Assembly (NCBI RefSeq): GCF_005937985.2
Contig: NZ_CP042172.1
Span: forward strand, 2,356,001 to 2,420,000
DNA length: 64,000 nt
Source: Arthrobacter sp. KBS0702
GTDB taxonomy: Bacteria > Actinomycetota > Actinomycetes > Actinomycetales > Micrococcaceae
Reading direction: 5' to 3'
The notes beneath the pieces were generated by a model. It was given only the letters and a program-made list of their open reading frames with translations. It searched no databases and was not told the DNA's origin. How positions within the stretch are numbered: position 1 is the first letter of the stretch; every line of letters begins with the position of its first letter. This document shows positions 1-11,834 of this stretch, piece after piece. The translations under genes and the position numbers were made by a program.

Positions 1-1999
1 GCACCTCATCATCTTCAAGCTCGTCGAGGCCGCCCAGGGTGAATCCCATTTCCGGGACGGATTTCTGCGCCGCCCATTCTTCCGAGACCTCACTCAACTG
101 CGCGCGGAGCGAGGGCGAGAATTCGCTGTAACGGCCCCAGACAGCCTTAACCCCGGTTTTGGCGGCCCGGTTGAGTGCGGTCCGCACGTTTTGCCATTCC
201 TTGCCCTTGAAGGTGAGCTCGCTGAGTCCCAGCCGGGTCTCCTGCGCCACGGCCAGCCGGCGGTAGCCCCGCGTCTGGAGCATGGGCCAGAGCTCGTCGG
301 TGCAGGAATAGAAGCAGGGAATGAGGGCATGCTCGGCGCAGTACTCCAGGAACTGCGCGGCTGTCTCCTCGCGGTTGTCCGCCGGGCCAAGCGGGCCGGC
401 CAGCGTCAGCGCCACGTTGCCGTGCTGCTGGTAGGCCACTCCCCCGCGCTGCCCCGCGCTGAACCAGTACTTGTTCGGTTCCCACAGCGCCATCCAGGAC
501 AGCGAGTCGCCGCCCTGCCTGATCAGCCGGCGCGCCACGTCCCGGTCCCCGGTTCCCGCGTCCGTGCCGTGGTGCCGGCGGAGCAGCACGAGCCACACCC
601 CTGCCAGCGCCACCACCCAGAACACGACCCCCGAGGAGGCGAACAAGAACGCTTCGACGGCGTTGCGGTTCTGGAAGACGCGGTTGTACGTGCCGGGGAT
701 CGGCAGCGGCAGGTACTGCCGGGCGAGCTCGGCGGCGAGGCCCAGCCAGCCGCCGTCGCGGTCCAGGCCGCCGGCGGCAAACCAGGCTGCGGTGTAGCTG
801 CCGGCCAGCACCACAAAGGTTCCTGCGACCACGATGGCGAGGATGAGGCGGGCACGCCGGGTGGTCTCCACCCGGAACAGGCGCCGGTAGGCAAAGAGCA
901 GCAGCACCAGGGCCAGCGGCACGGCAACGAGGGGCAGGACGTGGACGAAGCCCGAACCCATCACCGCTGTGTGCGGCCGGTTCGGGTAGTGCGGGATCCT
1001 GGCAAACAGCGCCAGGTAGACCGCGGAGAGGGCGGTCACCCCCAGCTGGACAAGGATGGCAATGCGCAGGGCCAGCCGGCGTCCGTGCCGCATACCGTCG
1101 GCGCAGATCAGCAGCAGCACCACGGGGACCACGGCCAGCGCCAGTCCCAGCGGCCCGGCGAAACCTGCCCGTCCGGCTTCAAGGCAGTTCACGTCGACGG
1201 TGCCGCCGCAATTCTGCTCCAGCTGGTTCAGCGTGGGCAGCGGGTTCAGCACGACGTCGCGCAGCAGCGCCAGCGGGCCGGTGGGTGTCCGCACGGCGGC
1301 TGTGAGGATGGGCCCGACGGCGAAGATCGCCACCGTCAGCGCGAGCAGGTTGCGGGTCTCCCGGCCGGTGGAGCGGTGGCGGTGCAGCGTGCCCTTGTCC
1401 CCCTGGAGCCACCAACCGACCATCAGGCCGACCAGGGCACCGGCCAGGCCCACGACGGTCTCCGCATGCCCCACGTAGAGGACCAGCAGGAGGGCGGTGG
1501 AGACCACGGCGGTCCGCAGCCGGCGCTGCCACAGGGTGGGCAGCAGCCCGCAGGCCGCCAGGGTGACCGCCAGGATGGCCGCATAGGGCCCGATCAGCTC
1601 GGCGTCCACCATCAGCCCGAGCCAGCCGTCCCCGGCGTAGCGGGCAAGCTGCGTCAGGAGCAGGAAGATCGTCACCGCCGCAAACTGCCCCCCGAAGTAG
1701 AACACGGCGGTGCGGACCGACCCCAGCTGCCGTTCGGCGACCCCCAGCAGGCCCAGGATCATCAGTGAGGCGGCCAGGTAGGCCAAGGGATTGGTCGCGA
1801 AGAACAGCGAGGTGAACATGGTCCACCAGCGGCCGGCCTGGAGACCCTGGACACTGACCGAGGCGAAGTCCAGCAGCGACTCCGGCGGTCCGTCCAGGAA
1901 ACTGCCCGTGGCCACTGCGGCGGCCAGGAAGAGGACGAGGACCGACAGGGTGAACGGCAGTTGGCGGAAGTGGTTCCAAATGCCGCGCAGGCCCGTCAT
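1..1999 (-). CDS. Rhomboid-like membrane protein fused to DUF2156 (MprF-type) acyltransferase domain, 3' end cut off
   Basis: The frame is open from the ATG at 1999 to the left edge of the window (666 codons, C-terminus missing). Residues 1 to about 215 form a rhomboid-like bundle of hydrophobic segments with a GRWWT loop, but where active rhomboids have GxSG this protein reads GPYA, so it is probably not a protease. More membrane segments follow to about residue 450. From about residue 480 comes a soluble DUF2156 domain (WMALWEPNKYWFSAG, then GGVAYQQHGN), the fold that transfers amino acids from tRNA to lipids in MprF proteins. The gene overlaps the upstream esterase gene by ATGA, so the two are probably translationally coupled. 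The family call is firm; the lipid and amino acid are unknown. Confidence 0.85.
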   Translation of the reverse strand, partial: MTGLRGIWNHFRQLPFTLSVLVLFLAAAVATGSFLDGPPESLLDFASVSVQGLQAGRWWTMFTSLFFATNPLAYLAASLMILGLLGVAERQLGSVRTAVFYFGGQFAAVTIFLLLTQLARYAGDGWLGLMVDAELIGPYAAILAVTLAACGLLPTLWQRRLRTAVVSTALLLVLYVGHAETVVGLAGALVGLMVGWWLQGDKGTLHRHRSTGRETRNLLALTVAIFAVGPILTAAVRTPTGPLALLRDVVLNPLPTLNQLEQNCGGTVDVNCLEAGRAGFAGPLGLALAVVPVVLLLICADGMRHGRRLALRIAILVQLGVTALSAVYLALFARIPHYPNRPHTAVMGSGFVHVLPLVAVPLALVLLLFAYRRLFRVETTRRARLILAIVVAGTFVVLAGSYTAAWFAAGGLDRDGGWLGLAAELARQYLPLPIPGTYNRVFQNRNAVEAFLFASSGVVFWVVALAGVWLVLLRRHHGTDAGTGDRDVARRLIRQGGDSLSWMALWEPNKYWFSAGQRGGVAYQQHGNVALTLAGPLGPADNREETAAQFLEYCAEHALIPCFYSCTDELWPMLQTRGYRRLAVAQETRLGLSELTFKGKEWQNVRTALNRAAKTGVKAVWGRYSEFSPSLRAQLSEVSEEWAAQKSVPEMGFTLGGLDELEDDEV

Positions 2000-3363
2000 G
2001 GCGTGATCCCCCAGCGGGCGGCGAGGAAGTCCAGGCCCCCCGGCAGGCCCTTGGATGCTGCTTCCCAGGAGTGGCCCGCGTTGGCGATCCGGTGGGCCTC
2101 CACGGCGAATCCGGCGGAATGGGCCGCCGCCGAGAGCAGATCCATGTAGCCGATGAACTCCGGGTCCCGCTCGCCGGCCGCAAAGTAGATGCCGTTGCCG
2201 TTAAAGCGGCGCTCCTTCATCACGTGCAGCGGCGTCTGCCGTTCGAAAGCGGCAACGTCGCCGCCGAAGGAGCCCTGGATCGTCTTGTCGCGCTCCTTGG
2301 CGAGGGCGGGCTCCTTCTCGCTTGAGAACGCCAGCGCGGCCCTGTAGATGTCGGGGTGGCGCGTCACCATCTGCATCGCGCAGGTGGCGCCGTAGGAGAA
2401 GCCCCCGACCGCCCACTGGTGCGGGTCCGGATCGACATCGAGGGTCTTGTTGATCCAGTCCGGAACGTCGCGGGAGAGGAAAGTGTCCGCCTTGGCAATC
2501 CGGCTGTCCATGCACAGGGAGTTGCCCGAGGGGGCTCCGTTCGGGTCGACGACGACCACCACCGGCGCGACGCCGGCGTGGGCCGAGGCGAAGCGGTCCA
2601 GGCGGCTCCGGAGGGCGCCGCCGGCAAGCCAGTCCGCCGGACCGCCTGGCTGGCCGGAGAACAGGACCAGGACGGGAAGGGCGGGGCGGGGGGAACTCTG
2701 ATACGCCGGCGGCAGGTAGATGTAGGCCTCCCGGCTCTGGAATCCAGAGCTCGTGCCGGGGATGCCGGCGCGGCGCATTGTCCCCTCCGGCAGAGGTCCC
2801 GGAGCTTTCCAGTCGGCCAGGTCGACTGCTTCCGGGCCGCCGGCGGCCCGCGTAAGTTTCGCCTCGAGCGGCTGGATCCGGGCCACCGCCGTGCCCGCCA
2901 GGTCGCTGACGGTCTGGTTCAGCCCGAAATAGATGTTGATCTGGACCGCAGAGAGCGCGACAACTCCCAGCAGGGCGCCCACCGCCACCGCAGTCGAGCG
3001 CAGGCGGTGCACCACCGGCCGGGTGGGGCGCGGGATGCTTGCGAGGAACGGCCGCCGGCCCCAGATGCCGTGCAGCCGCAGCAGCCACAGCAGCAGCGCC
3101 GCGACGGCCGGCACGCTCCAGACGAGGGTCTCCCAGGGAAGTTCCTCGGGGAAAACTGACAGGACGTAGATCAGCAGCAGGTGGACGCCGGCCACCAGGC
3201 CTGCGGAAAGCATCAGCGCCGCGGTGATGACAACGGCGGAGGCGCTGATTGTATGACGCCGTCCGCTGCGCCACAGCAGATAGGCCAGGCCGGCAATACC
3301 GGCCACCCAGGCGGTCCATAGCACCGGCCCGTCGACGAGCCGGATGTCCTCGATGAAGTCCAC
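1996..3363 (-). CDS. Membrane-anchored alpha/beta-hydrolase (esterase, antigen-85/esterase-D-like)
   Basis: This 455-residue protein starts at a GTG. It has four membrane segments (about residues 12-31, 42-70, 80-98 and 125-147) followed by an esterase domain (about 195-455). The nucleophile elbow GGFSYG places the catalytic serine at S323; D400 and H431 (NAGHSW) are the likely acid and base. The domain resembles secreted actinobacterial esterases of the antigen 85/esterase D type and should face outside the membrane. Its stop overlaps the start of the DUF2156 gene. Known aminoacyl-lipid synthases sometimes sit beside an aminoacyl-lipid hydrolase, which would fit this pair, but the substrate is only inferred. 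Confidence 0.85.
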   Translation of the reverse strand: MDFIEDIRLVDGPVLWTAWVAGIAGLAYLLWRSGRRHTISASAVVITAALMLSAGLVAGVHLLLIYVLSVFPEELPWETLVWSVPAVAALLLWLLRLHGIWGRRPFLASIPRPTRPVVHRLRSTAVAVGALLGVVALSAVQINIYFGLNQTVSDLAGTAVARIQPLEAKLTRAAGGPEAVDLADWKAPGPLPEGTMRRAGIPGTSSGFQSREAYIYLPPAYQSSPRPALPVLVLFSGQPGGPADWLAGGALRSRLDRFASAHAGVAPVVVVVDPNGAPSGNSLCMDSRIAKADTFLSRDVPDWINKTLDVDPDPHQWAVGGFSYGATCAMQMVTRHPDIYRAALAFSSEKEPALAKERDKTIQGSFGGDVAAFERQTPLHVMKERRFNGNGIYFAAGERDPEFIGYMDLLSAAAHSAGFAVEAHRIANAGHSWEAASKGLPGGLDFLAARWGITP

Positions 3364-3368
3364 CGGGG

Positions 3369-3800
3369 CTAGCGCCAGGTGCCGACGCCGATGACCGGTC
3401 CGGCCTCGAGCCAGGAGGAGAGGCCGGTGTAGGCGTCGAACCTCATGGCCAGCAGGACGTCCTGGCCCTCATAGCGCAGTTCGACGATGACGGACTCGGG
3501 CTGCACCTTGACGAGTTCGGACTCGGTAGGTTCGCGGCGGCCGACGAGTTCGAGCGAACTGCGGCGGAAGGTGTGCTTCGGGCGCACGCTGAGCGAGGCC
3601 AGCCGGAACCACTCAAGGTCGTTGTCCTGATAACGACAAACCCCCATCTGCCAGCTGTTTCCAGCCACGCAGATGGAGGCGTCCACCGTGCCCAGGGCGC
3701 GCCGCAGATTGAAGCGGCGCACCCCGGAAAGGCACAGTGCAAAGACCAGCAACGCGAACACGGTTGCCAGGGCGATGAACGGAAAACCAGTAACGTTCAT
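3369..3800 (-). CDS. DUF2550 family protein
   Basis: The 143-residue protein has one N-terminal membrane segment (residues about 5-25, GFPFIALATVFALLV) followed by a soluble beta-rich domain that contains DNDLEWFRLASLSVRP. It is the conserved small gene found directly after atpC in many actinobacteria (Rv1312-like in Mycobacterium). It starts at the ATG at 3800, ten bases after the atpC stop; an open frame extends further upstream but would run into atpC. The next gene starts five bases later, so all may be on one transcript. The function is unknown. Confidence 0.85.
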   Translation of the reverse strand: MNVTGFPFIALATVFALLVFALCLSGVRRFNLRRALGTVDASICVAGNSWQMGVCRYQDNDLEWFRLASLSVRPKHTFRRSSLELVGRREPTESELVKVQPESVIVELRYEGQDVLLAMRFDAYTGLSSWLEAGPVIGVGTWR

Positions 3801-3810
3801 CAAGGTAGGG

Positions 3811-4095
3811 CTAGCGGATCCCCGCAGTAGCCGCGTCACCCATTTGGGCGTTGTCAGCAACAATGACGACCCTGTTGTTGTCGACGGAGAAGAACCCGCC
3901 GTCGACAACTACGGCAATGCGGTCACCGGACACCGGCTCGATCGCCAGTTCACCTTCGGCCAGAATCGCCAGCAGGGGCGAGTGGCCGGGCAGGATTCCG
4001 ATTTCACCATCGCTGGTGCGGGCCTTGACCATCTTGGCCGCTCCGGACCACACGAAGTGGTCCGCTGCGACAATCTCAACCTCAAGCTCAGCCAT
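3811..4095 (-). CDS. atpC: ATP synthase F1 epsilon subunit
   Basis: A 94-residue epsilon subunit, which sits in the central stalk with gamma and modulates ATP hydrolysis. The N-terminal beta-sandwich is clear (SDGEIGILPGHSPLL, then GGFFSVDNNRV). It is shorter than the E. coli protein because the C-terminal two-helix inhibitory arm is largely missing, as is usual in actinobacteria. The ATG at 4095 follows the atpD stop by one base, so the two are coupled. It is the last subunit gene of the operon. Confidence 0.97.
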   Translation of the reverse strand: MAELEVEIVAADHFVWSGAAKMVKARTSDGEIGILPGHSPLLAILAEGELAIEPVSGDRIAVVVDGGFFSVDNNRVVIVADNAQMGDAATAGIR

Positions 4096-4096
4096 A

Positions 4097-6527
<2,431 letters not shown>

Positions 6528-6603
6528 ACTTATCCTTTCCTAAGATCCCGGTGGCCGGGACTGCCGGAACCCGCGGGGGTCCCGGCAGTCCCTGCCAGCG
6601 AAA

Positions 6604-8241
6604 CTAGCGCTTCTGCTTGACGATTTTTTCCTGGTCGACCTGGTCCTCGTCGATCGGGGCGTACTCCTCGTGCCCCGCACCGACCAGGAGGCTGTCGCCC
6701 TCGCCGAAGAAGCCCTTCTTGAAGTCCACGATCGCGGTCTTCAGCGCTTCAGCGGTGTCGTCGTCCATGACGTTGGTCTGGGCCAGCGTCGTCAGGATGG
6801 AGGACTTGTGCTTGAGGTGCTCCAGGAATTCGCTCTCGAAGCGGTTGATGTCTTCAACCGGAACGTCGTCGAGGTAGCCGTTGGTGCCGGCCCAGATGGA
6901 GACGACCTGGTCCTCGACCGGGAACGGCGAGTACTGGCCCTGCTTGAGCAGTTCCATCAGGCGTGCGCCGCGGGTCAGCTGCTGGCGGGAAGCCGCATCA
7001 AGGTCCGACGCGAACATCGCGAAGGCCTGCATGTCGCGGTACTGCGCCAGTTCGAGCTTCAAGGTACCGGAGACCTTCTTCATCGACTTCACCTGCGCGG
7101 CGCCACCAACACGGGAGACGGACACGCCGACGTCGACGGCGGGACGCTGGTTGGCGTTGAAGAGGTCCGACTGCAGGAAGATCTGGCCGTCGGTGATGGA
7201 GATGACGTTGGTCGGGATGTAGGCGGAAACGTCGTTCGCCTTCGTCTCGATCAGCGGCAGGCCGGTCATCGAACCCGCACCGAGCTCGTCGGAGAGCTTG
7301 GCACAACGCTCGAGCAGACGGGAGTGCAAGTAGAAGACGTCGCCCGGGTAGGCTTCGCGTCCCGGCGGGCGGCGCAGCAGCAGCGACACGGCACGGTAGG
7401 CCTCGGCCTGCTTGGAGAGGTCATCGAAGACGATGAGGACGTGCTTGCCGCCGTACATCCAGTGCTGGCCGATGGCCGAGCCGGCGTACGGTGCCAGGTA
7501 CTTGAAGCCCGCGGGGTCGGAGGCGGGGGAAGCCACGATGGTCGTGTATTCCAGCGCGCCGTTGTCCTCGAGGGTCTGGCGCACTGCGGCGATCGTCGAT
7601 GCCTTCTGGCCGATGGCCACGTAGATGCAGCGCACCTGCTTCTTCACGTCGCCGGAAGCCCAGTTGGCCTTCTGGTTGATGATCGTGTCGATGGCGATGG
7701 CGGACTTGCCGGTCTGGCGGTCACCAATGATCAGCTGACGCTGGCCGCGGCCGATCGGGATCATGGCGTCGATAGCCTTGAGCCCGGTCTGCATCGGCTC
7801 GTGGACCGACTTGCGCTGGGTCACGCCGGGCGCCTGGAGTTCCAGTGCACGGGTGGTCTCGGCCTTGATCTCGCCGAGGTCGTCGATGGGCTGGCCCAGC
7901 GGGTCAACCACGCGGCCGAGGAAGGCGTCGCCGACCGGGACGGACAGAACCTGTCCGGTGCGGTGGACTTCCTGGCCCTCTTCGATGCCGGTGAAGTCAC
8001 CGAGCACGATCACGCCGATCTCGCGGACGTCAAGGTTCTGGGCCAGGCCCAGCGTGCCGTCTTCGAAACGAAGCAACTCGTTCGCCATGACCGAGGGAAG
8101 GCCCTCAACACGGGCGATGCCGTCACCTGCGGTTGTTACGCGGCCAACCTCTACGCGCTCTGCGTTTCCGGGTTCGTAGGACGCCGCGAACTCGTTCAAC
8201 GCATTACGGACGTCGTCGGCGTTGATGGTCAATTCGGCCAT
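6604..8241 (-). CDS. atpA: ATP synthase F1 alpha subunit
   Basis: The non-catalytic nucleotide-binding alpha subunit, 545 residues from [10 protein letters not shown] at 8241. An in-frame codon 11 residues upstream is possible but lies in the atpH-atpA spacer and is not conserved in the family. The Walker A motif GDRQTGKS is at about residues 173-180. The alpha signature ([14 protein letters not shown]) is present, and the C-terminus is charged as in other actinobacteria. It alternates with beta in the F1 head and contacts delta and b at the stator. Confidence 0.98.
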   Translation of the reverse strand: MAELTINADDVRNALNEFAASYEPGNAERVEVGRVTTAGDGIARVEGLPSVMANELLRFEDGTLGLAQNLDVREIGVIVLGDFTGIEEGQEVHRTGQVLSVPVGDAFLGRVVDPLGQPIDDLGEIKAETTRALELQAPGVTQRKSVHEPMQTGLKAIDAMIPIGRGQRQLIIGDRQTGKSAIAIDTIINQKANWASGDVKKQVRCIYVAIGQKASTIAAVRQTLEDNGALEYTTIVASPASDPAGFKYLAPYAGSAIGQHWMYGGKHVLIVFDDLSKQAEAYRAVSLLLRRPPGREAYPGDVFYLHSRLLERCAKLSDELGAGSMTGLPLIETKANDVSAYIPTNVISITDGQIFLQSDLFNANQRPAVDVGVSVSRVGGAAQVKSMKKVSGTLKLELAQYRDMQAFAMFASDLDAASRQQLTRGARLMELLKQGQYSPFPVEDQVVSIWAGTNGYLDDVPVEDINRFESEFLEHLKHKSSILTTLAQTNVMDDDTAEALKTAIVDFKKGFFGEGDSLLVGAGHEEYAPIDEDQVDQEKIVKQKR

Positions 8242-8324
8242 CTGCAGTCCCTGCTCTCCTGTTTTCGTGATCATCGTTGCTCACGATGACCGGGGTTTCT
8301 TGTCGGTAAGTTGTGCTTGTCCGG

Positions 8325-9151
8325 CTAACCAGCAAGCTGGCGGTGGAGCTGGCCCAGGCGGGCGAGGACCGAAGCGTCAACCACTTCGTCGCCAATCTGG
8401 ATCCGGATGCCACCGATCAGTGCCGGGTCAACGTTCATGTTGATCTTGAGCTCGCGGCCGTACAGGGCATTGAGCCCTGCCTGCAGACGACTGGTCTGGG
8501 CCTCCGTCAGCGGACGGGTGACGCTGACCGTGGCGATCCAGCGCTGCTGGCGCTTGGCGGCAAGCTCGGCAAAACGGCTGACGAGCTTGGTGGCCTTGAG
8601 CCCGCGGGGCTGCGACACTGCCTGTCCGATAAGGACTTTCGCTTCCTCGCTTGCACTGGGCACGAGCTTCTCGGCGAGGGCAACCTTGGCTGCCTGGCTC
8701 GCCTGCGGCTCGGACAGGGCACGCTGCACCTCGTGGCTGGCATCGACGGCGTGGTTGAAGGCGAACAGATCGTTCTCCAGCGCTTCCAGTCCGGTGATGC
8801 CCGAGGCAGAGACTGCCGACTTGTTTTCAGCAACGGCAATTACCACCGAAGCGGCAAGAGTCTCGAGTGCATCGCCGATGTCACGAGCCGACGCCCAGCG
8901 TGAGCCGGCCAGCCCGCTCGCGATCTCCACAGCGTCGGCGGAGACTTTTCCGCTGAAAAGCTGCTTGACCAGCGCCGACTTTTCGTCACCGCTGCGGGAC
9001 GGGTCAGTCAGGGCACGGCGCAAGCCAGCCGAGCTGTCCACCGTTCCCAGGATTCCGAAGAGTTCCTTAGCCAACTGCAGCGACGCGTTGGGAAGCTTGG
9101 CCTCCAACGCGACGAGTGCCGCGGTCAGCGATTCGCTCGATACACCTGCCA

Positions 9152-9152
<1 letters not shown>
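8325..9152 (-). CDS. atpH: ATP synthase delta subunit
   Basis: The stator subunit that joins the top of F1 to the b subunits, 275 residues. It is longer than the roughly 177-residue E. coli protein because of an N-terminal extension, which is usual for actinobacterial delta. The C-terminal OSCP-like region is recognisable (GGIRIQIGDEVVDASVLARL). The start codon shares one base with the atpF stop (TAATG), so the two are translationally coupled. Confidence 0.96.
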
Positions 9153-9706
<554 letters not shown>

Positions 9707-9756
9707 TCACCCGTCCTTATCTACTCGGTTCTGGATGTTCGCTGGGTTCTGAAGGT

Positions 9757-9975
9757 TTACTTGAGAACGAATGCGAAGACCAGGCCGAGGATGGCGAGGG
9801 CTTCAGTCAGCGCAAGGCCGAGGAATGCGATCGGCTGCAGCACGCGCTGAGCTTCCGGCTGACGTGCTACGCCGTTGATGTAAGCAGCGAACACGAGACC
9901 CACACCGATACCACCGCCGATGGCGGAGAGGCCGTAGCCGATGAGGTTGAGGGAGCCGTTGATGGAGCCTTCCAT
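9757..9975 (-). CDS. atpE: ATP synthase Fo c subunit
   Basis: The proton-carrying rotor subunit, 72 residues from the ATG at 9975, which follows an AAAGGAAG ribosome binding site. Two membrane helices are joined by the polar ARQPE loop (residues 37-41). The first helix has the glycine-rich packing motif GGGIGVG and the second carries the proton-binding carboxylate at E58 (ALTEALA). The lack of extra sodium-ligand residues around E58 fits proton coupling. Confidence 0.97.
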   Translation of the reverse strand: MEGSINGSLNLIGYGLSAIGGGIGVGLVFAAYINGVARQPEAQRVLQPIAFLGLALTEALAILGLVFAFVLK

Positions 9976-10054
9976 TTTTCTTCCTTTCAAGATGCCACCC
10001 GTGTGGCAGGTTGTTTGGGTTGCTTCATCCCCCTGGGGGGAAGTTTGTGGTGCC

Positions 10055-10855
10055 TTAGTGGCTGTCGGCGTGCAGTGCGCCTTCGATGTAGATCGCGGTC
10101 AGCAGCGTGAAGACGTACGCCTGCAGCGCCATGATCAGCGCCTCCAGCATGTACATCGCCAGCGAGCCGGCCAGGACCAGCACCGAGGCGCCCTTCAGCA
10201 GGACATTCTCCTGCATGACCAGGAACTCGATGCCGGAGCCGGCAATCATCACGATCAGGTGACCGGCCAGCATGGTGGCGAACAGACGGAGGCTGTGCGT
10301 CACGGGCCGGACCAGGAAGTTGGAGATGATCTCGATCGGGATGACGATCGGGAGAATGTAGATCGGCACGCCGCTCGGCACGGTGGCCAGCTTGAAGTAC
10401 TTCAGGCCGTTCTTCTTGATGCCGATCGCGATCCAGGTGACGTACACGATCGCGGCGAGCACGTAGGCGCCGCCGACGTGCGAGAAGCTCGGGAGCTGGA
10501 TGACGGGGATCGCGCCGTAGATGTTGTTCACCAGGATGAAGAAGAACAGGCTGAACAGCAGCGGAACGTACTTCATGAAGTCTTTGCCGCCGATGATGTC
10601 CTTGGCGATACCGTTGCGGACGAAGCCGTAGGCGGCCTCGCCTGCGAACTGCAGCTTGCCGGGGACGAGCTGCTGCTTACGCGCAGCCAGCACAAAGAAT
10701 GTGGCGATAATGACGACCGAGAGGATCACCAGCAGCATCTGCTTGGAGAATCCTTCGGCCGCACCCCAGGGCAGGATAGCCGGCAGGTGCAATTGTTCAA
10801 TTCCAGGAGGAGTGAACTCTCCTGAATCTTGGGCCGGGAGCGCAAGCGCGATCAA
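10055..10855 (-). CDS. atpB: ATP synthase Fo a subunit
   Basis: The membrane subunit that forms the proton half-channels, 266 residues with five to six membrane helices. The essential arginine is R190 in [13 protein letters not shown]. The start appears to be a TTG at 10855, preceded by GAGAGGAAA as ribosome binding site; no in-frame ATG or GTG lies in a better position. A 23-codon open frame (10852-10923) ends on this TTG, see that entry. The gene opens the structural part of the operon. Confidence 0.93.
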   Translation of the reverse strand: MIALALPAQDSGEFTPPGIEQLHLPAILPWGAAEGFSKQMLLVILSVVIIATFFVLAARKQQLVPGKLQFAGEAAYGFVRNGIAKDIIGGKDFMKYVPLLFSLFFFILVNNIYGAIPVIQLPSFSHVGGAYVLAAIVYVTWIAIGIKKNGLKYFKLATVPSGVPIYILPIVIPIEIISNFLVRPVTHSLRLFATMLAGHLIVMIAGSGIEFLVMQENVLLKGASVLVLAGSLAMYMLEALIMALQAYVFTLLTAIYIEGALHADSH

Positions 10856-10923
10856 CGCGTTTCCTCTCTGCAGTGTCCATCATTGGGCGTTGGGCGGGGA
10901 GCGGCGACATTCCTGTCAGCCAT
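10852..10923 (-). other. Possible 23-codon leader ORF ending on the atpB start
   Basis: An ATG at 10923 opens a frame that reads MADRNVAAPRPTPNDGHC and a few more residues, and its TGA overlaps the TTG start of atpB (TTGA). Such an arrangement could couple atpB translation to the leader. Against it, the purine run GAGGGGGA lies almost directly against the ATG, too close for a good ribosome binding site, and the peptide resembles no family I know. It may be chance. Confidence 0.25.
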
Positions 10924-10946
10924 TCCCCCTCTGAAATTTTTTGGCA

Positions 10947-11276
10947 TTACTGTTCCGCGTCCTTGGACGGGCCACCTGCAGCGCCGTCTCCACCAGCCGA
11001 ATTTCGGTGACTGGTGAGGCCGTGCATATGAGAAAGATAGAACCCTCCCGCAGCTCCAAGCAGGGCGCCTGCGAGCACAATCCAGCGGGTTCCCCACAGA
11101 TTATCCAGACCCCACCCTATCAAACTCCAGACGATGATTCCGCCAACAATGTAGCTGAAGACGGCGATCCCGGCGTTGTATCCGCCGTCGTTGCCGTCCT
11201 GCGACACGCCGGGTGCACCGCCCGTGGTGCGGGGCGTTTTGCGGGTGTTCTTCTCGCGGTCTTCGCGGCTAGTCAT
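10947..11276 (-). CDS. AtpZ/AtpI-family small membrane protein
   Basis: A 109-residue protein from the ATG at 11276 with a charged N-terminus (MTSREDREKNTRK), two membrane helices (about residues 35-54 and 62-80) and a polar tail. The motif WSLIGWGLDNLWGT is typical of AtpZ/F0F1-ATPase subunit-like proteins, which help assemble the c-ring or carry magnesium for it. Its first eight bases overlap the end of the upstream gene (ATGACTAG), so the pair is co-translated. Confidence 0.8.
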   Translation of the reverse strand: MTSREDREKNTRKTPRTTGGAPGVSQDGNDGGYNAGIAVFSYIVGGIIVWSLIGWGLDNLWGTRWIVLAGALLGAAGGFYLSHMHGLTSHRNSAGGDGAAGGPSKDAEQ

Positions 11277-11754
11277 GCGGGCCGCCTTCCGTCGGTTCGG
11301 GGTCGTTGTAGATTTGCAGCCGGGCCTTGCCGAAGCCAATGATCTCGGCCGCCTGCCAGGCGACAACGCTGACGACGGCGCCGATCAGGAACCAGCGTTC
11401 GTGCAGCCAGCCCGGGGCGCCGAGGACGAAGAGCACAACGGCGAAGCCGACGACCTTGACGAAGTAAGTGGCGACAAACATGCCGATCGCTCCGGACGGG
11501 TTGTTGCGTCCAACGAAGTGGCCGATCGCCAGGCTGATCGCGAAGAACGCCATCACCAGTGCGCCGCCGAAGAGGCTCGACAGGGACCCAAAGCCGCCGT
11601 TGAAGACGAAAGCGAGGGCCGCGGTCACCAGGAGCGCTCCCCCGGCGGCCGCCGAACTGATGGCAAGCAGCCTCAACCACAGCGATTTTGTGGGGCCGGA
11701 AGCGCCAACGGGTCCGCTGCCGGACGTGCGTCCGGACTCGGCGTTGGAGCTCAT
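11269..11754 (-). CDS. AtpI-like ATP synthase accessory membrane protein
   Basis: A 161-residue protein with a flexible Ser/Gly-rich N-terminus (residues 1-22) and four predicted membrane helices (about 27-50, 60-80, 90-112 and 117-140). Position (first gene before the atp subunits) and topology match the AtpI-like protein Rv1303 of the mycobacterial operon. Sequence similarity in this family is weak, so the name rests mainly on context. It is probably the first gene of the atp transcript. Confidence 0.7.
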   Translation of the reverse strand: MSSNAESGRTSGSGPVGASGPTKSLWLRLLAISSAAAGGALLVTAALAFVFNGGFGSLSSLFGGALVMAFFAISLAIGHFVGRNNPSGAIGMFVATYFVKVVGFAVVLFVLGAPGWLHERWFLIGAVVSVVAWQAAEIIGFGKARLQIYNDPEPTEGGPHD

Positions 11755-11811
11755 GGGATCCCAATCGTCGGTGGTGGCAAGGGCAGGGGCGCGGCGACAA
11801 GCCGCCCCTGA

Positions 11812-11817
11812 ATTCTA
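11812..11817 (-). promoter_or_regulatory. Candidate -10 of the atp operon (TAGAAT)
   Basis: On the minus strand TAGAAT lies 57 bases before the AtpI-like start. A GC-rich hairpin (about 11787-11809) falls right at the expected 5' end of the message. No convincing -35 is visible. Confidence 0.45.
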
Positions 11818-11834
11818 CACGAGATAGAACACGG

